In this document: positions 10,441 to 18,551 of the stretch, in pieces
Layout of the letters: the number at the start of each line of letters is the position of its first letter
Numbering within the stretch: the first letter of the stretch is position 1
NCBI RefSeq assembly: GCF_029953305.1
Contig: NZ_JASBAN010000001.1
Location: forward strand, 1,977,001 to 2,041,000
Length of the DNA stretch: 64,000 nucleotides
Direction: 5' to 3'
Source of the DNA: Commensalibacter nepenthis
GTDB taxonomy: Bacteria > Pseudomonadota > Alphaproteobacteria > Acetobacterales > Acetobacteraceae
Program-made: the position numbers and the translations under genes
Notes under the pieces: generated by a model
The model's input: only the letters and a program-made list of their open reading frames with translations
What the model was told of the DNA's origin: nothing
Databases searched by the model: none

Positions 10441-11310
10441 ATGACCAATAGTAATATCACTGAATATGTATTAACCCTTTCTTGTCCTGACCAGCCAGGA
10501 ATAGTAGCGGCGATTTCAACGGGGTTGTTCGAGGCAAAAGCGAATATTTTAGAATCTCAACAGCATGACGATCCTTCTGGGCGTTTTTTTATGCGTGTTG
10601 TGTTTGCTTTGGAAAATCAAAGTGAACTCTATGAGTGGCTATATACACGTTTAGAAGCTCTGGCTGGTCAGTTTAAAATGACATGGTCTTTGCATAATCG
10701 ATCAAAACGCAGACGCGTGATGTTGATGGTTTCCAAAATGGATCATTGCTTGGTGGACTTGCTTTATCGTTGGCGGATAGGGGAGTTGCCGATTGAGCCA
10801 GTGGCGATTGTTGCGAATTATCCTAAAGAAGACTATGCACATATTGAAATGAAGGATATTCCTTTTTACTATTTGCCAATTACCAAGGAGACTAAGCAAG
10901 AGCAAGAACAGAAATTATGGGATGTTATCAAAGAAACTCGGACAGAGTTGGTTGTTCTGGCTCGTTATATGCAAATTCTATCTGCGGATATGATTAAAAA
11001 GCTACCAGGTCAGTGCATTAACATTCATCATTCTTTTTTGCCAGGATTTAAAGGAGCGAAAGCCTATCATCAAGCCTTTGCTCGTGGAGTAAAATTGATT
11101 GGTGCAACTGCACATTATGTCACCGAAGATCTTGATGAAGGACCAATTATTGAACAAGATGTTGAACGTGTCAGCCATCGTGATGTGCCAGAGGATTTGG
11201 TGCGTAAAGGTCGTGATATTGAACGACGTGTATTAGCCAAAGCCGTTCGTTATCATATCGAAGATCGTGTTATTCTCAACGGCAGCAAAACGGTTATTTT
11301 TGCTGATTAA
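10441..11310 (+). CDS. purU: Formyltetrahydrofolate deformylase
   Basis: PurU hydrolyses 10-formyl-THF to formate and THF, feeding formate to purine synthesis and balancing one-carbon pools. The chosen ATG at 10441 gives 289 aa, the normal length, beginning [24 protein letters not shown] 36 bp upstream would add a non-conserved tail overlapping the preceding gene. An N-terminal ACT domain (residues 1-85) is followed by a formyltransferase-like catalytic domain with [19 protein letters not shown] and [16 protein letters not shown]. The tight spacing to the glycosyltransferase may be incidental. Confidence 0.95.
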   Translation: MTNSNITEYVLTLSCPDQPGIVAAISTGLFEAKANILESQQHDDPSGRFFMRVVFALENQSELYEWLYTRLEALAGQFKMTWSLHNRSKRRRVMLMVSKMDHCLVDLLYRWRIGELPIEPVAIVANYPKEDYAHIEMKDIPFYYLPITKETKQEQEQKLWDVIKETRTELVVLARYMQILSADMIKKLPGQCINIHHSFLPGFKGAKAYHQAFARGVKLIGATAHYVTEDLDEGPIIEQDVERVSHRDVPEDLVRKGRDIERRVLAKAVRYHIEDRVILNGSKTVIFAD

Positions 11311-11317
11311 GGATGAC

Positions 11318-11355
11318 TAGCTAATGATTGACTGATCTAGCTCAATCATTAGCTA
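11318..11355. terminator. Long perfect hairpin between convergent genes
   Basis: A 14-bp perfect inverted repeat (11318-11331 with 11342-11355, loop of 10 nt; arm TAGCTAATGATTGA) lies between purU (+) and the NUDIX gene (-). There is no U tract on either side. The position suggests a bidirectional terminator or an mRNA 3'-end stabiliser. Confidence 0.55.
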
Positions 11356-11424
11356 CAATGAGTATAATTTGTCGTTTAATATCCCAGCAATATTGTGACC
11401 AATAAATATTTCATACAAACAAAT

Positions 11425-12273
11425 TTATGGAAACAATTTCCCTTTTAATCCTACTTTAAGCATTTGTGCATTAGCAGATTTATTTGAAATAATGCCTAAG
11501 CGTAAAAATAAATCAATTAAAACAAGATTTATATTGAATTTAAAATCATTCGTATCACAAACGCGTCGATAAACATCGGTGATTTTCATCAGCTCAAACC
11601 CGATTGCTTCACCATCATTGGGAGTGGGTTGGAATTTTTTGGGTAGCCATATATCATAACAATATAACACATCTCGACGTAATCCTTCGGGACGAACCAT
11701 GCTATAGGTAACCATACTGGTATATTCGGCTTTAGAAATAAGATCAGCTGAAATATTCGCTTCCTCTTCAGCTTCTTTTATTAAAGCTGTTTTATGAGTA
11801 TATCCAGCTGGGATACCACCAGCGACGATATGATCCAGTTTGTTTGGATCAAGGCGTTTATGAGGGGATCGTTTACCAACCCATAAATAGGTTTCATCCC
11901 CATCTTTGACCAAACCATTGAGATGAACACCAGTGCCAATTATACCCAGAGAAGGTAATACAGCCCTGTCAATTTGTCCGATCGGTTTTGCATGAGGTGA
12001 AGGATAAACGTCAAATAATTCATTCATCGTTTGAATGACATTATTTTTAATCAATTGTTCTCCTAATGCTTGAAGGGAAATTGTATCGGGTAGGGTATCA
12101 ATTTGGTCGTCTGCTTTATATACGCCATAATGATATAAAATTTGCATAAAGTCAGGTTTAATCCATCCGATAATTTGATTGCAAGCACGAAAAGGTAAAA
12201 AATCTTGATGAAGTTGTGCTGTATTACATTGTTGTATATAGTTTAATAATGTTTTAAATTCAGTGGGTTGCAT
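11425..12273 (-). CDS. NUDIX hydrolase with DUF4743-type N-terminus
   Basis: A 282-aa protein with an N-terminal region like DUF4743 (Tnr3-like) and a NUDIX fold at about residues 120-260. The NUDIX box is GGIPAGYTHKTALIKEAEEE: the KEAEEE core keeps the metal-binding glutamates, while the first Glu of the GX5E part is replaced by Tyr, a GGxPAG form I associate with this subfamily. Such proteins hydrolyse nucleoside diphosphate-linked compounds; relatives act on oxidised thiamine diphosphate. The exact substrate is not predictable. It is convergent with purU. Confidence 0.85.
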   Translation of the reverse strand: MQPTEFKTLLNYIQQCNTAQLHQDFLPFRACNQIIGWIKPDFMQILYHYGVYKADDQIDTLPDTISLQALGEQLIKNNVIQTMNELFDVYPSPHAKPIGQIDRAVLPSLGIIGTGVHLNGLVKDGDETYLWVGKRSPHKRLDPNKLDHIVAGGIPAGYTHKTALIKEAEEEANISADLISKAEYTSMVTYSMVRPEGLRRDVLYCYDIWLPKKFQPTPNDGEAIGFELMKITDVYRRVCDTNDFKFNINLVLIDLFLRLGIISNKSANAQMLKVGLKGKLFP

Positions 12274-12399
12274 GCATAACCTTTGTAATCACTTTAATAG
12301 TGATGATGTAAAATATTTTACAAGAATAGTGTAATTGTCTGTATTTAATTTTTTTATTCTTCTACTATATAAATTTTTATAACATTTTAAAAATTGATT

Positions 12400-14226
12400 A
12401 TGTCACGATACACCAAATTTCATTTTTCTGCCAAAGATAGTAACCGATCAGGTTGGTCAACTTTGCTTGAGTTATTGTCTTATTTATGGCCTAAACACCA
12501 GCCTATGATGCGATTGCAATTAGTTGGTGCAACATTGCTGATGATTATTGCCAAAGTCTCAGCCCTCGGTATCCCTTATTTATACAGTAAAGTTGTCGAT
12601 ATTTTGTCCAAAACGCATGGACAAGAGTTGGTCTATATTCCTGTATGGCTAATTTTAGGATATGGACTGATCCGTATTATTTCCAGTTTATGTTCAGAGT
12701 TAAAAGATACCGTTTTTGCACCTTTGCGTTTTAGGGTGATGCGTACAATTACGTTACGATGTTTTGAACATATGCATAATCTTTCTTTGAAATTTCACCT
12801 TAATCGTCATACAGGTGCCATTACACGTGCGATTGAACGCGGTAGTGAAGGGGTTGAAACGATCCTAAGAGTTGGAGTTTTTAGTATTGTTCCAACTTTG
12901 ATCGAAGCACTGATGGTTATTATTGTCATCGCAAATCTATACGATTGGCGATATACTGTTTTGGTTTGTGTGGCTGTTTTGGCATATTTTTTGTTCACGA
13001 TTTGGTTTACGTCGTGGCGTATACAAATTCGTCGCCAAATGAATGAGATCAATAATGAAGCGAATAATCGTGCATTAGATAGCTTATTAAATTACGAAAC
13101 AGTAAAATATTTCGGTAATGAGGCCCACGAAATTAAACGCTATGATGAATCGTTGGCTCGTTATGAAAAAGCATCTATTACAACGCAAATGACGTTGAAT
13201 GGGCTAAATTTTGGACAATCTTTTATTATTGCCGTGGCATTGACCTCTGTGATGGTGTTGGCGGCGCATGATATTGTGTTGGGGCATTTTTCCGTAGGTA
13301 AATTCGTGTTAATCAACACCTATTTGATGCAATTATATCAACCGTTAAATTTCCTCGGCAGCGTTTATTCGAATCTTAGAAAATCGATCGTCGATTTGGA
13401 AAATATGTTTTCGTTGCTTTCGCAAGCTCCTGAGGTTGATAATCATACAGAGACCAAACATTTGCCTGCTAATCTTTCAGAAGCAGGACCAGCTAAGATC
13501 GAATTTCAAGATGTATATTTTGGCTATGATATAGAAAGAGAAATCCTTCATGGGGTCAGCTTTGTAGCCGAACCAGGCAGTCAAGTTGCGATTGTTGGAC
13601 CAACGGGGGCAGGGAAATCAACGATTAGTCGTTTGTTATTCCGTTTTTATGATGTCAATTCAGGTTCCGTCAAAATTGATGGACAGGATATTCGTGACTA
13701 TATGCAATCGAATTTACGGGCTGCGATAGGGGTTGTTCCTCAAGACACGGTTCTTTTTAATGATACGATTGAATATAATATCGCTTATGGTCGTTTAGGG
13801 TGCAGTAAAGAAGAAATAGAACATGCGGCAAAATTAGCACAAATACACGATTTTATTCTAAGCTTACCCGATGGTTATCAAACATATGTAGGGGAGCGCG
13901 GATTAAAATTATCAGGCGGTGAAAAGCAACGTATTGCGATTGCTAGGGCAATTTTAAAGAATCCTCGAATTCTGATTTTAGACGAGGCTACGAGTGCGTT
14001 AGATAGCCGAACAGAACAAGAGATACAACAAGCTTTGGATAGGGTGGCGAAAGGGCGAACGGTTGTCACGATTGCTCATCGTTTATCAACGATTATTCAT
14101 TCCGATTTAATTTTAGTGATGATTGATGGCAAGATTAAGGAACAAGGCACCCACGAATTTTTGCTTGCAAAAAATGGTTTTTATGCCAGTATGTGGGCAA
14201 TTCAAGCAAAACAATCTGATGAATAA
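12400..14226 (+). CDS. Atm1/HMT1-type ABC exporter (ATPase-permease fusion)
   Basis: A 608-aa half-transporter with an N-terminal six-helix membrane domain (about residues 25-310) and a C-terminal ATPase. The ATPase shows Walker A GPTGAGKST near residue 400, signature LSGGEKQRIAIARA, Walker B ILILDEATSALD and the H-loop TIAHRLSTI. Length and sequence (for example NYETVKYFGNEAHE) match the Atm1/ABCB7 group, which exports glutathione-linked sulfur or metal compounds linked to Fe-S biogenesis and heavy-metal tolerance. The ATG at 12400 is preferred over a TTG two codons earlier; neither has a strong ribosome binding site. Confidence 0.9.
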   Translation: MSRYTKFHFSAKDSNRSGWSTLLELLSYLWPKHQPMMRLQLVGATLLMIIAKVSALGIPYLYSKVVDILSKTHGQELVYIPVWLILGYGLIRIISSLCSELKDTVFAPLRFRVMRTITLRCFEHMHNLSLKFHLNRHTGAITRAIERGSEGVETILRVGVFSIVPTLIEALMVIIVIANLYDWRYTVLVCVAVLAYFLFTIWFTSWRIQIRRQMNEINNEANNRALDSLLNYETVKYFGNEAHEIKRYDESLARYEKASITTQMTLNGLNFGQSFIIAVALTSVMVLAAHDIVLGHFSVGKFVLINTYLMQLYQPLNFLGSVYSNLRKSIVDLENMFSLLSQAPEVDNHTETKHLPANLSEAGPAKIEFQDVYFGYDIEREILHGVSFVAEPGSQVAIVGPTGAGKSTISRLLFRFYDVNSGSVKIDGQDIRDYMQSNLRAAIGVVPQDTVLFNDTIEYNIAYGRLGCSKEEIEHAAKLAQIHDFILSLPDGYQTYVGERGLKLSGGEKQRIAIARAILKNPRILILDEATSALDSRTEQEIQQALDRVAKGRTVVTIAHRLSTIIHSDLILVMIDGKIKEQGTHEFLLAKNGFYASMWAIQAKQSDE

Positions 14227-14376
14227 ATTTTTATTTATGGAATTTTTCTGGATTTTAATGTAGAAACACTTAAAACCCTTGACTATTGCTATAAATTTAG
14301 TCATTTAGAACGTATTAAGTATTTGTTATTCTTGCCGAGCATTCGTGTGTCGGCTTTATTATCTGAGGATAAAAGC

Positions 14377-14679
14377 ATGTCTCGCCGTTGCCAAATTACA
14401 GGCAAAGGTGTGTTGACAGGAAATAATGTCAGTCACGCCAACAATAAAAATCGCCGTCGTTTCTTGCCTAACTTGCAAGATTATTCTTTGTTGTCTGAAA
14501 TTCTAGGACAATCAATTCGTTTGCGTGTTACCAATCATGGGTTACGCACCATTGAACATAATGGTGGTCTTGATAACTTTTTGTTAACAACACCGAATCG
14601 CAAGCTTACAGAAGAAGCAATGGTTATTAAACGCCGTATTCTTCAAGCACGTAATAAGAAATTAGCTGCAACAGCTTAA
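14377..14679 (+). CDS. rpmB: 50S ribosomal protein L28
   Basis: A 100-aa basic protein starting [20 protein letters not shown], the hallmark of L28, with the internal [21 protein letters not shown] typical of alphaproteobacteria. The ATG at 14377 follows GAGGA by 6 nt; a longer reading from 14323 has no conserved extension. It is probably monocistronic, with its own terminator downstream. Confidence 0.96.
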   Translation: MSRRCQITGKGVLTGNNVSHANNKNRRRFLPNLQDYSLLSEILGQSIRLRVTNHGLRTIEHNGGLDNFLLTTPNRKLTEEAMVIKRRILQARNKKLAATA

Positions 14680-14707
14680 TTTATTACCTGATTGTTAATA
14701 GATAAAA

Positions 14708-14752
14708 CCCCTCTTAAATAATTATTTATTTAGAGGGTATTCTTGTTTTTTA
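14708..14752 (+). terminator. Terminator after rpmB
   Basis: An imperfect hairpin (CCCTCTTAAATA with TATTTAGAGGG, one bulge, 14709-14737) is followed by a T-rich stretch ending in TTTTTT. It separates rpmB from fusA. Confidence 0.6.
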
Positions 14753-14815
14753 TCGATTTGATGCTGATATTTTTTATTAAAAATCGTATCTTTCATCGTT
14801 TGTGGAGGTTTTCCT

Positions 14816-16903
14816 TTGTCCGCCCAGTCTGAACTTTCAAAAATCCGTAATATAGGTATTACCGCACATATTGATGCTGGTAAAACAACAACAACTGAAC
14901 GTATTTTATATTACACTGGTGTTTCTCATAAGATTGGTGAGGTTCACGATGGAAACACCACAACCGATTACATGGATCAGGAACGTGAAAGAGGAATTAC
15001 CATTACCTCTGCTGCCGTGACTTGTGAATGGAAAAATCATCGTATTAACATCATCGACACCCCAGGTCACATCGATTTTAACATCGAAGTGAACCGTTCT
15101 TTGCGTGTTCTTGATGGTGCTGTGTTTGTTATTGAAGGTGTTGCTGGTGTTCAACCACAATCTGAAACAAACTGGCGTTTGGCTGATCGTTATAATGTTC
15201 CACGTGTGATTTATATCAATAAATTAGATCGTACGGGTGCTAATTTCGATTACGCATTCAGCACATTAAAAGAAAAATTAGACATTATTGCAATTCCTTT
15301 GCAATTCCCAATTGGAGCTGAAGAAAATCTTCAAGGTATTGTTGACCTTGTGGAAATGAAAGCATTGATTTGGGAAGGTGATGAACTCGGCGCGAAATTT
15401 AACGTTGTTGAAATCCCAGAAGAATTAAAAGAAAAAGCTGCTGAATGGCGTCAAAATTTATTAGATACCGCTTTGGCTGTTGATGATGCCGCAATGGAAG
15501 AATACTTTGAAAAAGGTGATGTTTCCGTTGAAGTTCTTAAGAAATGTATTAAAAAGGGTACGATTTCTGGTGAATTCCGTCCAGTAGTTTGCGGTTCATC
15601 TTTCAAAAATAAAGGCGTTCAACCTTTGTTAGATGCAATTATTGATTACTTGCCAGCACCTGATGATGTTGAAGGTATTCGTATTGCTCCTCCTGAAGAT
15701 GAAGAAGTTGACGAAAACACATTGCCAATTATTCCAGTTGATCCAGATGGAAAATTTGCAGGCCTAGCATTTAAAATCATCAATGATAAATATGGTTCAT
15801 TGACATTCGTTCGTGTTTATCGTGGCGTTTTACGTTCTGGTGATACAGTATTAAATACAACGCACGGTCATAAAGAACGTATTGGTCGTATTTTCCAAAT
15901 GCATGCTGATAAACGTCTTGAATTAAAAGAAGTTCATGCTGGTGATATTGCTGCGTTCGTTGGATTAAAAGATACAAAAACAGGGGATACTCTGGCAGAT
16001 TCTTCTGATCCAGTTGTGTTGGAACGTATGCAGTTCCCAGTACCTGTTATTGATATTTCTGTTGAGCCAAAAACTAAAGAAGCAGTGGAAAAAATGACCC
16101 TTGCTTTACAAAAATTGGCTGCTGAAGATCCTTCTTTGCAATTAAAAACAGATCAAGAAACTGGACAAACCATCCTTTCTGGTATGGGTGAGTTGCATCT
16201 TGACATTATTATTGATCGTTTACGCCGTGAATATGGTGTTGATGCGAATATTGGTGCGCCTCAGGTTGCTTATCGCGAAACAATTACTCAGTCTCATACT
16301 GAAACTTACACACACAAAAAACAATCTGGTGGTGCAGGTCAGTTCGCTGAAGTTAAGATTATTTTTGAACCTACCGAACGTAATGATGGTATTGTGTTTG
16401 AAAATAAAATTGTTGGTGGTTCTGTTCCAAAAGAATATATCCCAGCTGTTGATAAAGGGATCAGAAACCAAGCATCTTCTGGTGTTCTAGCTGGCTTCCC
16501 AACGGTTGACTTTAAGTTTACATTGGTTGACGGTAAATACCATGATGTTGACTCTTCTGCATTAGCGTTCGAAATCGCTGGTAAAGCTTGTTTCCGTGAA
16601 GGTATGAAAAAAGCTGGTCCAGTTATTCTTGAACCAATTATGGATGTTGAAATTACCACACCAAACGATCACGTTGGTGACGTGGTGGGTGATCTTAACC
16701 GTCGTCGTGGTATGATCCAAAACCAAGAAACAGCAGGTAGCACCGTTATGGTTCGTGCTTATGTTCCTTTGAAAGAAATGTTTGGATATATTTCTGACCT
16801 ACGTTCAATGACAAAAGGTCGTGCATCATTTACAATGCAATTCCATCATTATGATCCAGTGCCACGTAATGTGGCTGATGAAATTATCAATCAATCTTCA
16901 TAA
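14816..16903 (+). CDS. fusA: Elongation factor G
   Basis: EF-G is the GTPase that drives translocation of tRNA and mRNA on the ribosome. The protein is 695 aa with all expected GTPase motifs: [14 protein letters not shown] (P-loop), RGITI (switch), DTPGHIDF (G3) and NKLDRTGA (G4). The later domains include YRETIT and the C-terminal region [16 protein letters not shown]. The start is TTG at 14816, supported by GGAGG 8 nt upstream; there is no better ATG. Unlike many genomes it is not beside rpsL, rpsG or tuf here. Confidence 0.97.
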   Translation: MSAQSELSKIRNIGITAHIDAGKTTTTERILYYTGVSHKIGEVHDGNTTTDYMDQERERGITITSAAVTCEWKNHRINIIDTPGHIDFNIEVNRSLRVLDGAVFVIEGVAGVQPQSETNWRLADRYNVPRVIYINKLDRTGANFDYAFSTLKEKLDIIAIPLQFPIGAEENLQGIVDLVEMKALIWEGDELGAKFNVVEIPEELKEKAAEWRQNLLDTALAVDDAAMEEYFEKGDVSVEVLKKCIKKGTISGEFRPVVCGSSFKNKGVQPLLDAIIDYLPAPDDVEGIRIAPPEDEEVDENTLPIIPVDPDGKFAGLAFKIINDKYGSLTFVRVYRGVLRSGDTVLNTTHGHKERIGRIFQMHADKRLELKEVHAGDIAAFVGLKDTKTGDTLADSSDPVVLERMQFPVPVIDISVEPKTKEAVEKMTLALQKLAAEDPSLQLKTDQETGQTILSGMGELHLDIIIDRLRREYGVDANIGAPQVAYRETITQSHTETYTHKKQSGGAGQFAEVKIIFEPTERNDGIVFENKIVGGSVPKEYIPAVDKGIRNQASSGVLAGFPTVDFKFTLVDGKYHDVDSSALAFEIAGKACFREGMKKAGPVILEPIMDVEITTPNDHVGDVVGDLNRRRGMIQNQETAGSTVMVRAYVPLKEMFGYISDLRSMTKGRASFTMQFHHYDPVPRNVADEIINQSS

Positions 16904-16928
16904 GATTAAGTTGATAATGTGATTTAAA

Positions 16929-16960
16929 AAGCGAATGTCAATTTGGCATTCGCTTTTTTT
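16929..16960 (+). terminator. Rho-independent terminator after fusA
   Basis: A perfect 9-bp stem AAGCGAATG/CATTCGCTT with a 9-nt loop is followed by a T run, ending 57 bp after the fusA stop codon. Confidence 0.88.
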
Positions 16961-16998
16961 ATATATAAAGTTTATGAAACGTTATTTTATATTATTTA

Positions 16999-17033
16999 AG
17001 GTATGAGGTATGAGGTATGAGGTATGAGGTATG
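16999..17033 (+). repeat. Five perfect tandem copies of AGGTATG at a gene start
   Basis: Five exact head-to-tail copies of the heptamer AGGTATG run from 16999 to 17033, and the ATG of the last copy is the start codon of the acyltransferase gene. Each junction makes GAGG, a ribosome binding site core. The copy at 17019-17022 lies 8 nt before the start, the usual spacing. The other four ATGs are followed by early stop codons. A short repeat of this kind is prone to slippage, so copy number may vary between cells or strains. Confidence 0.95.
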
Positions 17034-18041
17034 GATGTAAAAAGGTTTGATGCAGTTGATGGGCTTCGTGGTGGGTTAGCTGTTAGTGTTTTGCTGAGTC
17101 ATCTAGTTGGATCAATAATCGGATGGTCTGAAAATAGACCGTTTGTTGGTGCTTATATTAGTGTTGTATATTTTTTTATTATGTCAGGTTTTGTATTATC
17201 GTATGCACATGCCAAAGGTAATTTTATCAAATACTGCTTAACAAGGTTGGCTCGTTTATGGCCATTAATGTTTATCTCTACAGTTTTGATGGTTATATTA
17301 TACAAATATAATCAATATCATGGAGGCTATGTATCAAGTCTTGATGTGTTTTCTCCAATGGTATTCCTTAAAAATATTTTATTTTTACATGGTGTTTATT
17401 GGTATGATTTTAAATTAATCAATGAACCTTCATGGAGTATAAGTCTAGAATTTTGGATTTCACTATTAATACCACTTCTTTTTACAAGATTAAATTTTAT
17501 AATTAAAGTTATTGCAGCGACTTCTGTATTTATAGCTTTATTGTATTTCTATCGCTCTGGTGTGCCGCCGAATTTGTTGACTGCATTTGTTTCCATGTTG
17601 ATTGGCTCAATCTGTTATGATCTTACAAAGAAAATATGGTTTATAGAATTACTTAAGGACAAGTTCTTTTCGATATTTGTCTTATTTGCTCTTGCAGTAT
17701 GTTGTATAGGTGTTTACGGACAAACGCATAATATCTTAGATTATTTTTATATAGTTGCTTTTATTCCGTTGATGTTTGTTGATTTTCTAGATCCTGAAAC
17801 TATCATATATAAAATTTTGACATACCGTTTCTTCATTTTCTTAGGTTATATAAGCTTTCCACTTTATCTGTTGCATGAATCAGTTATAATTTCAGGATTC
17901 TTATATAGAAGAGACTCTGTTTTTCTTGCAATTGTTACTGGCTTAACTGTATCAATATTTGTTGCTTATATTTATGCAAGATACGTTGATTTTTATTTAT
18001 ATAAATATTTAAAAGGTCAAATTAAAAAATTACCATTTTGA
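17031..18041 (+). CDS. Acyltransferase family 3 membrane protein (OafA/NodX-like)
   Basis: A 336-aa membrane protein with about ten hydrophobic segments. It begins with the family motif FDAVDGLRGGLAVSVLLSHL and continues with FFIMSGFVLSYAHA and NEPSWSISLEFWISLLIPLL, both characteristic of acyltransferase-3 proteins. These transfer acetyl or similar groups onto surface sugars such as O-antigen or exopolysaccharide at the inner membrane. It stands alone between fusA and the glsB-like gene, is AT-rich, and has a simple repeat as its translation start. The target glycan is unknown. Confidence 0.9.
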   Translation: MDVKRFDAVDGLRGGLAVSVLLSHLVGSIIGWSENRPFVGAYISVVYFFIMSGFVLSYAHAKGNFIKYCLTRLARLWPLMFISTVLMVILYKYNQYHGGYVSSLDVFSPMVFLKNILFLHGVYWYDFKLINEPSWSISLEFWISLLIPLLFTRLNFIIKVIAATSVFIALLYFYRSGVPPNLLTAFVSMLIGSICYDLTKKIWFIELLKDKFFSIFVLFALAVCCIGVYGQTHNILDYFYIVAFIPLMFVDFLDPETIIYKILTYRFFIFLGYISFPLYLLHESVIISGFLYRRDSVFLAIVTGLTVSIFVAYIYARYVDFYLYKYLKGQIKKLPF

Positions 18042-18163
18042 ATATATGGTTTTGCTACTATGTGTAGTCTCAATGTGAATAATATAGAAACTATAAAAAA
18101 AAGCAATTATTCTGTATACTTGTAATAAATTATATTATTCAAAGTATTAAGTTATGTATAAGA

Positions 18164-18193
18164 TTCAAACTGCTGCAAGCAAAGCAGTTTGAA
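18164..18193. terminator. Hairpin between convergent genes
   Basis: An 11-bp perfect inverted repeat TTCAAACTGCT/AGCAGTTTGAA with an 8-nt loop lies between the acyltransferase (+) and the GlsB-like gene (-). It lacks a U tract on both strands; a bidirectional terminator is the simplest reading. Confidence 0.5.
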
Positions 18194-18209
18194 GATATTA
18201 GTTAATAAT

Positions 18210-18470
18210 TTAATTTTGGTTATACATAACTTCGACAGCTTTTTTATAAATATATAAAAGGATCAAGGCACCAATAACTGAGAAAATAAAGCCTGCACTT
18301 TGTCCTTCGTGATATATTTTTAATGCTTTACCTAACCATGTTGCAAAGCTTGATCCAGCAATCCCTAGAATTACCGTAATGATGAAACCACCAGGTTGTT
18401 TCCCTGGCATTAAAAACTTAGCAATGGCACCTATAATAAAACCAATAATAATTGCCCAAATAATTGACAT
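18210..18470 (-). CDS. GlsB/YeaQ/YmgE family stress-associated membrane protein
   Basis: An 86-aa protein with three hydrophobic helices and the family's glycine pattern: IIIGFIIGAIAKFLMPGKQPGG near the start and ILGIAGSSFATWLG in the middle. These small inner-membrane proteins, once called transglycosylase-associated, are often induced by stress, but their biochemical role is not established. The gene is monocistronic and lies 81 bp downstream of ppc on the same strand. Confidence 0.9.
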   Translation of the reverse strand: MSIIWAIIIGFIIGAIAKFLMPGKQPGGFIITVILGIAGSSFATWLGKALKIYHEGQSAGFIFSVIGALILLYIYKKAVEVMYNQN

Positions 18471-18551
18471 TGTATTTTCCTTTATTTTGATATCAGTATT
18501 AATTAATAAGGTGTACAGTTTTTAAATAAAAACAACCTTCATGATAAAATA

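Noticed and set aside
11425-12273. Inactive NUDIX protein because the first Glu of the box is replaced
   Set aside because: The metal-binding REUxEE-type core is intact as KEAEEE, and the altered first part appears to be a subfamily trait rather than a lesion.
14323-14376. N-terminally extended L28
   Set aside because: The extension is not ribosomal-protein-like, and GAGGA marks the ATG at 14377.
16999-17033. CRISPR-like or transposon-end repeat
   Set aside because: The unit is only 7 bp with no spacers, inverted ends or target duplication; it is a simple sequence repeat.
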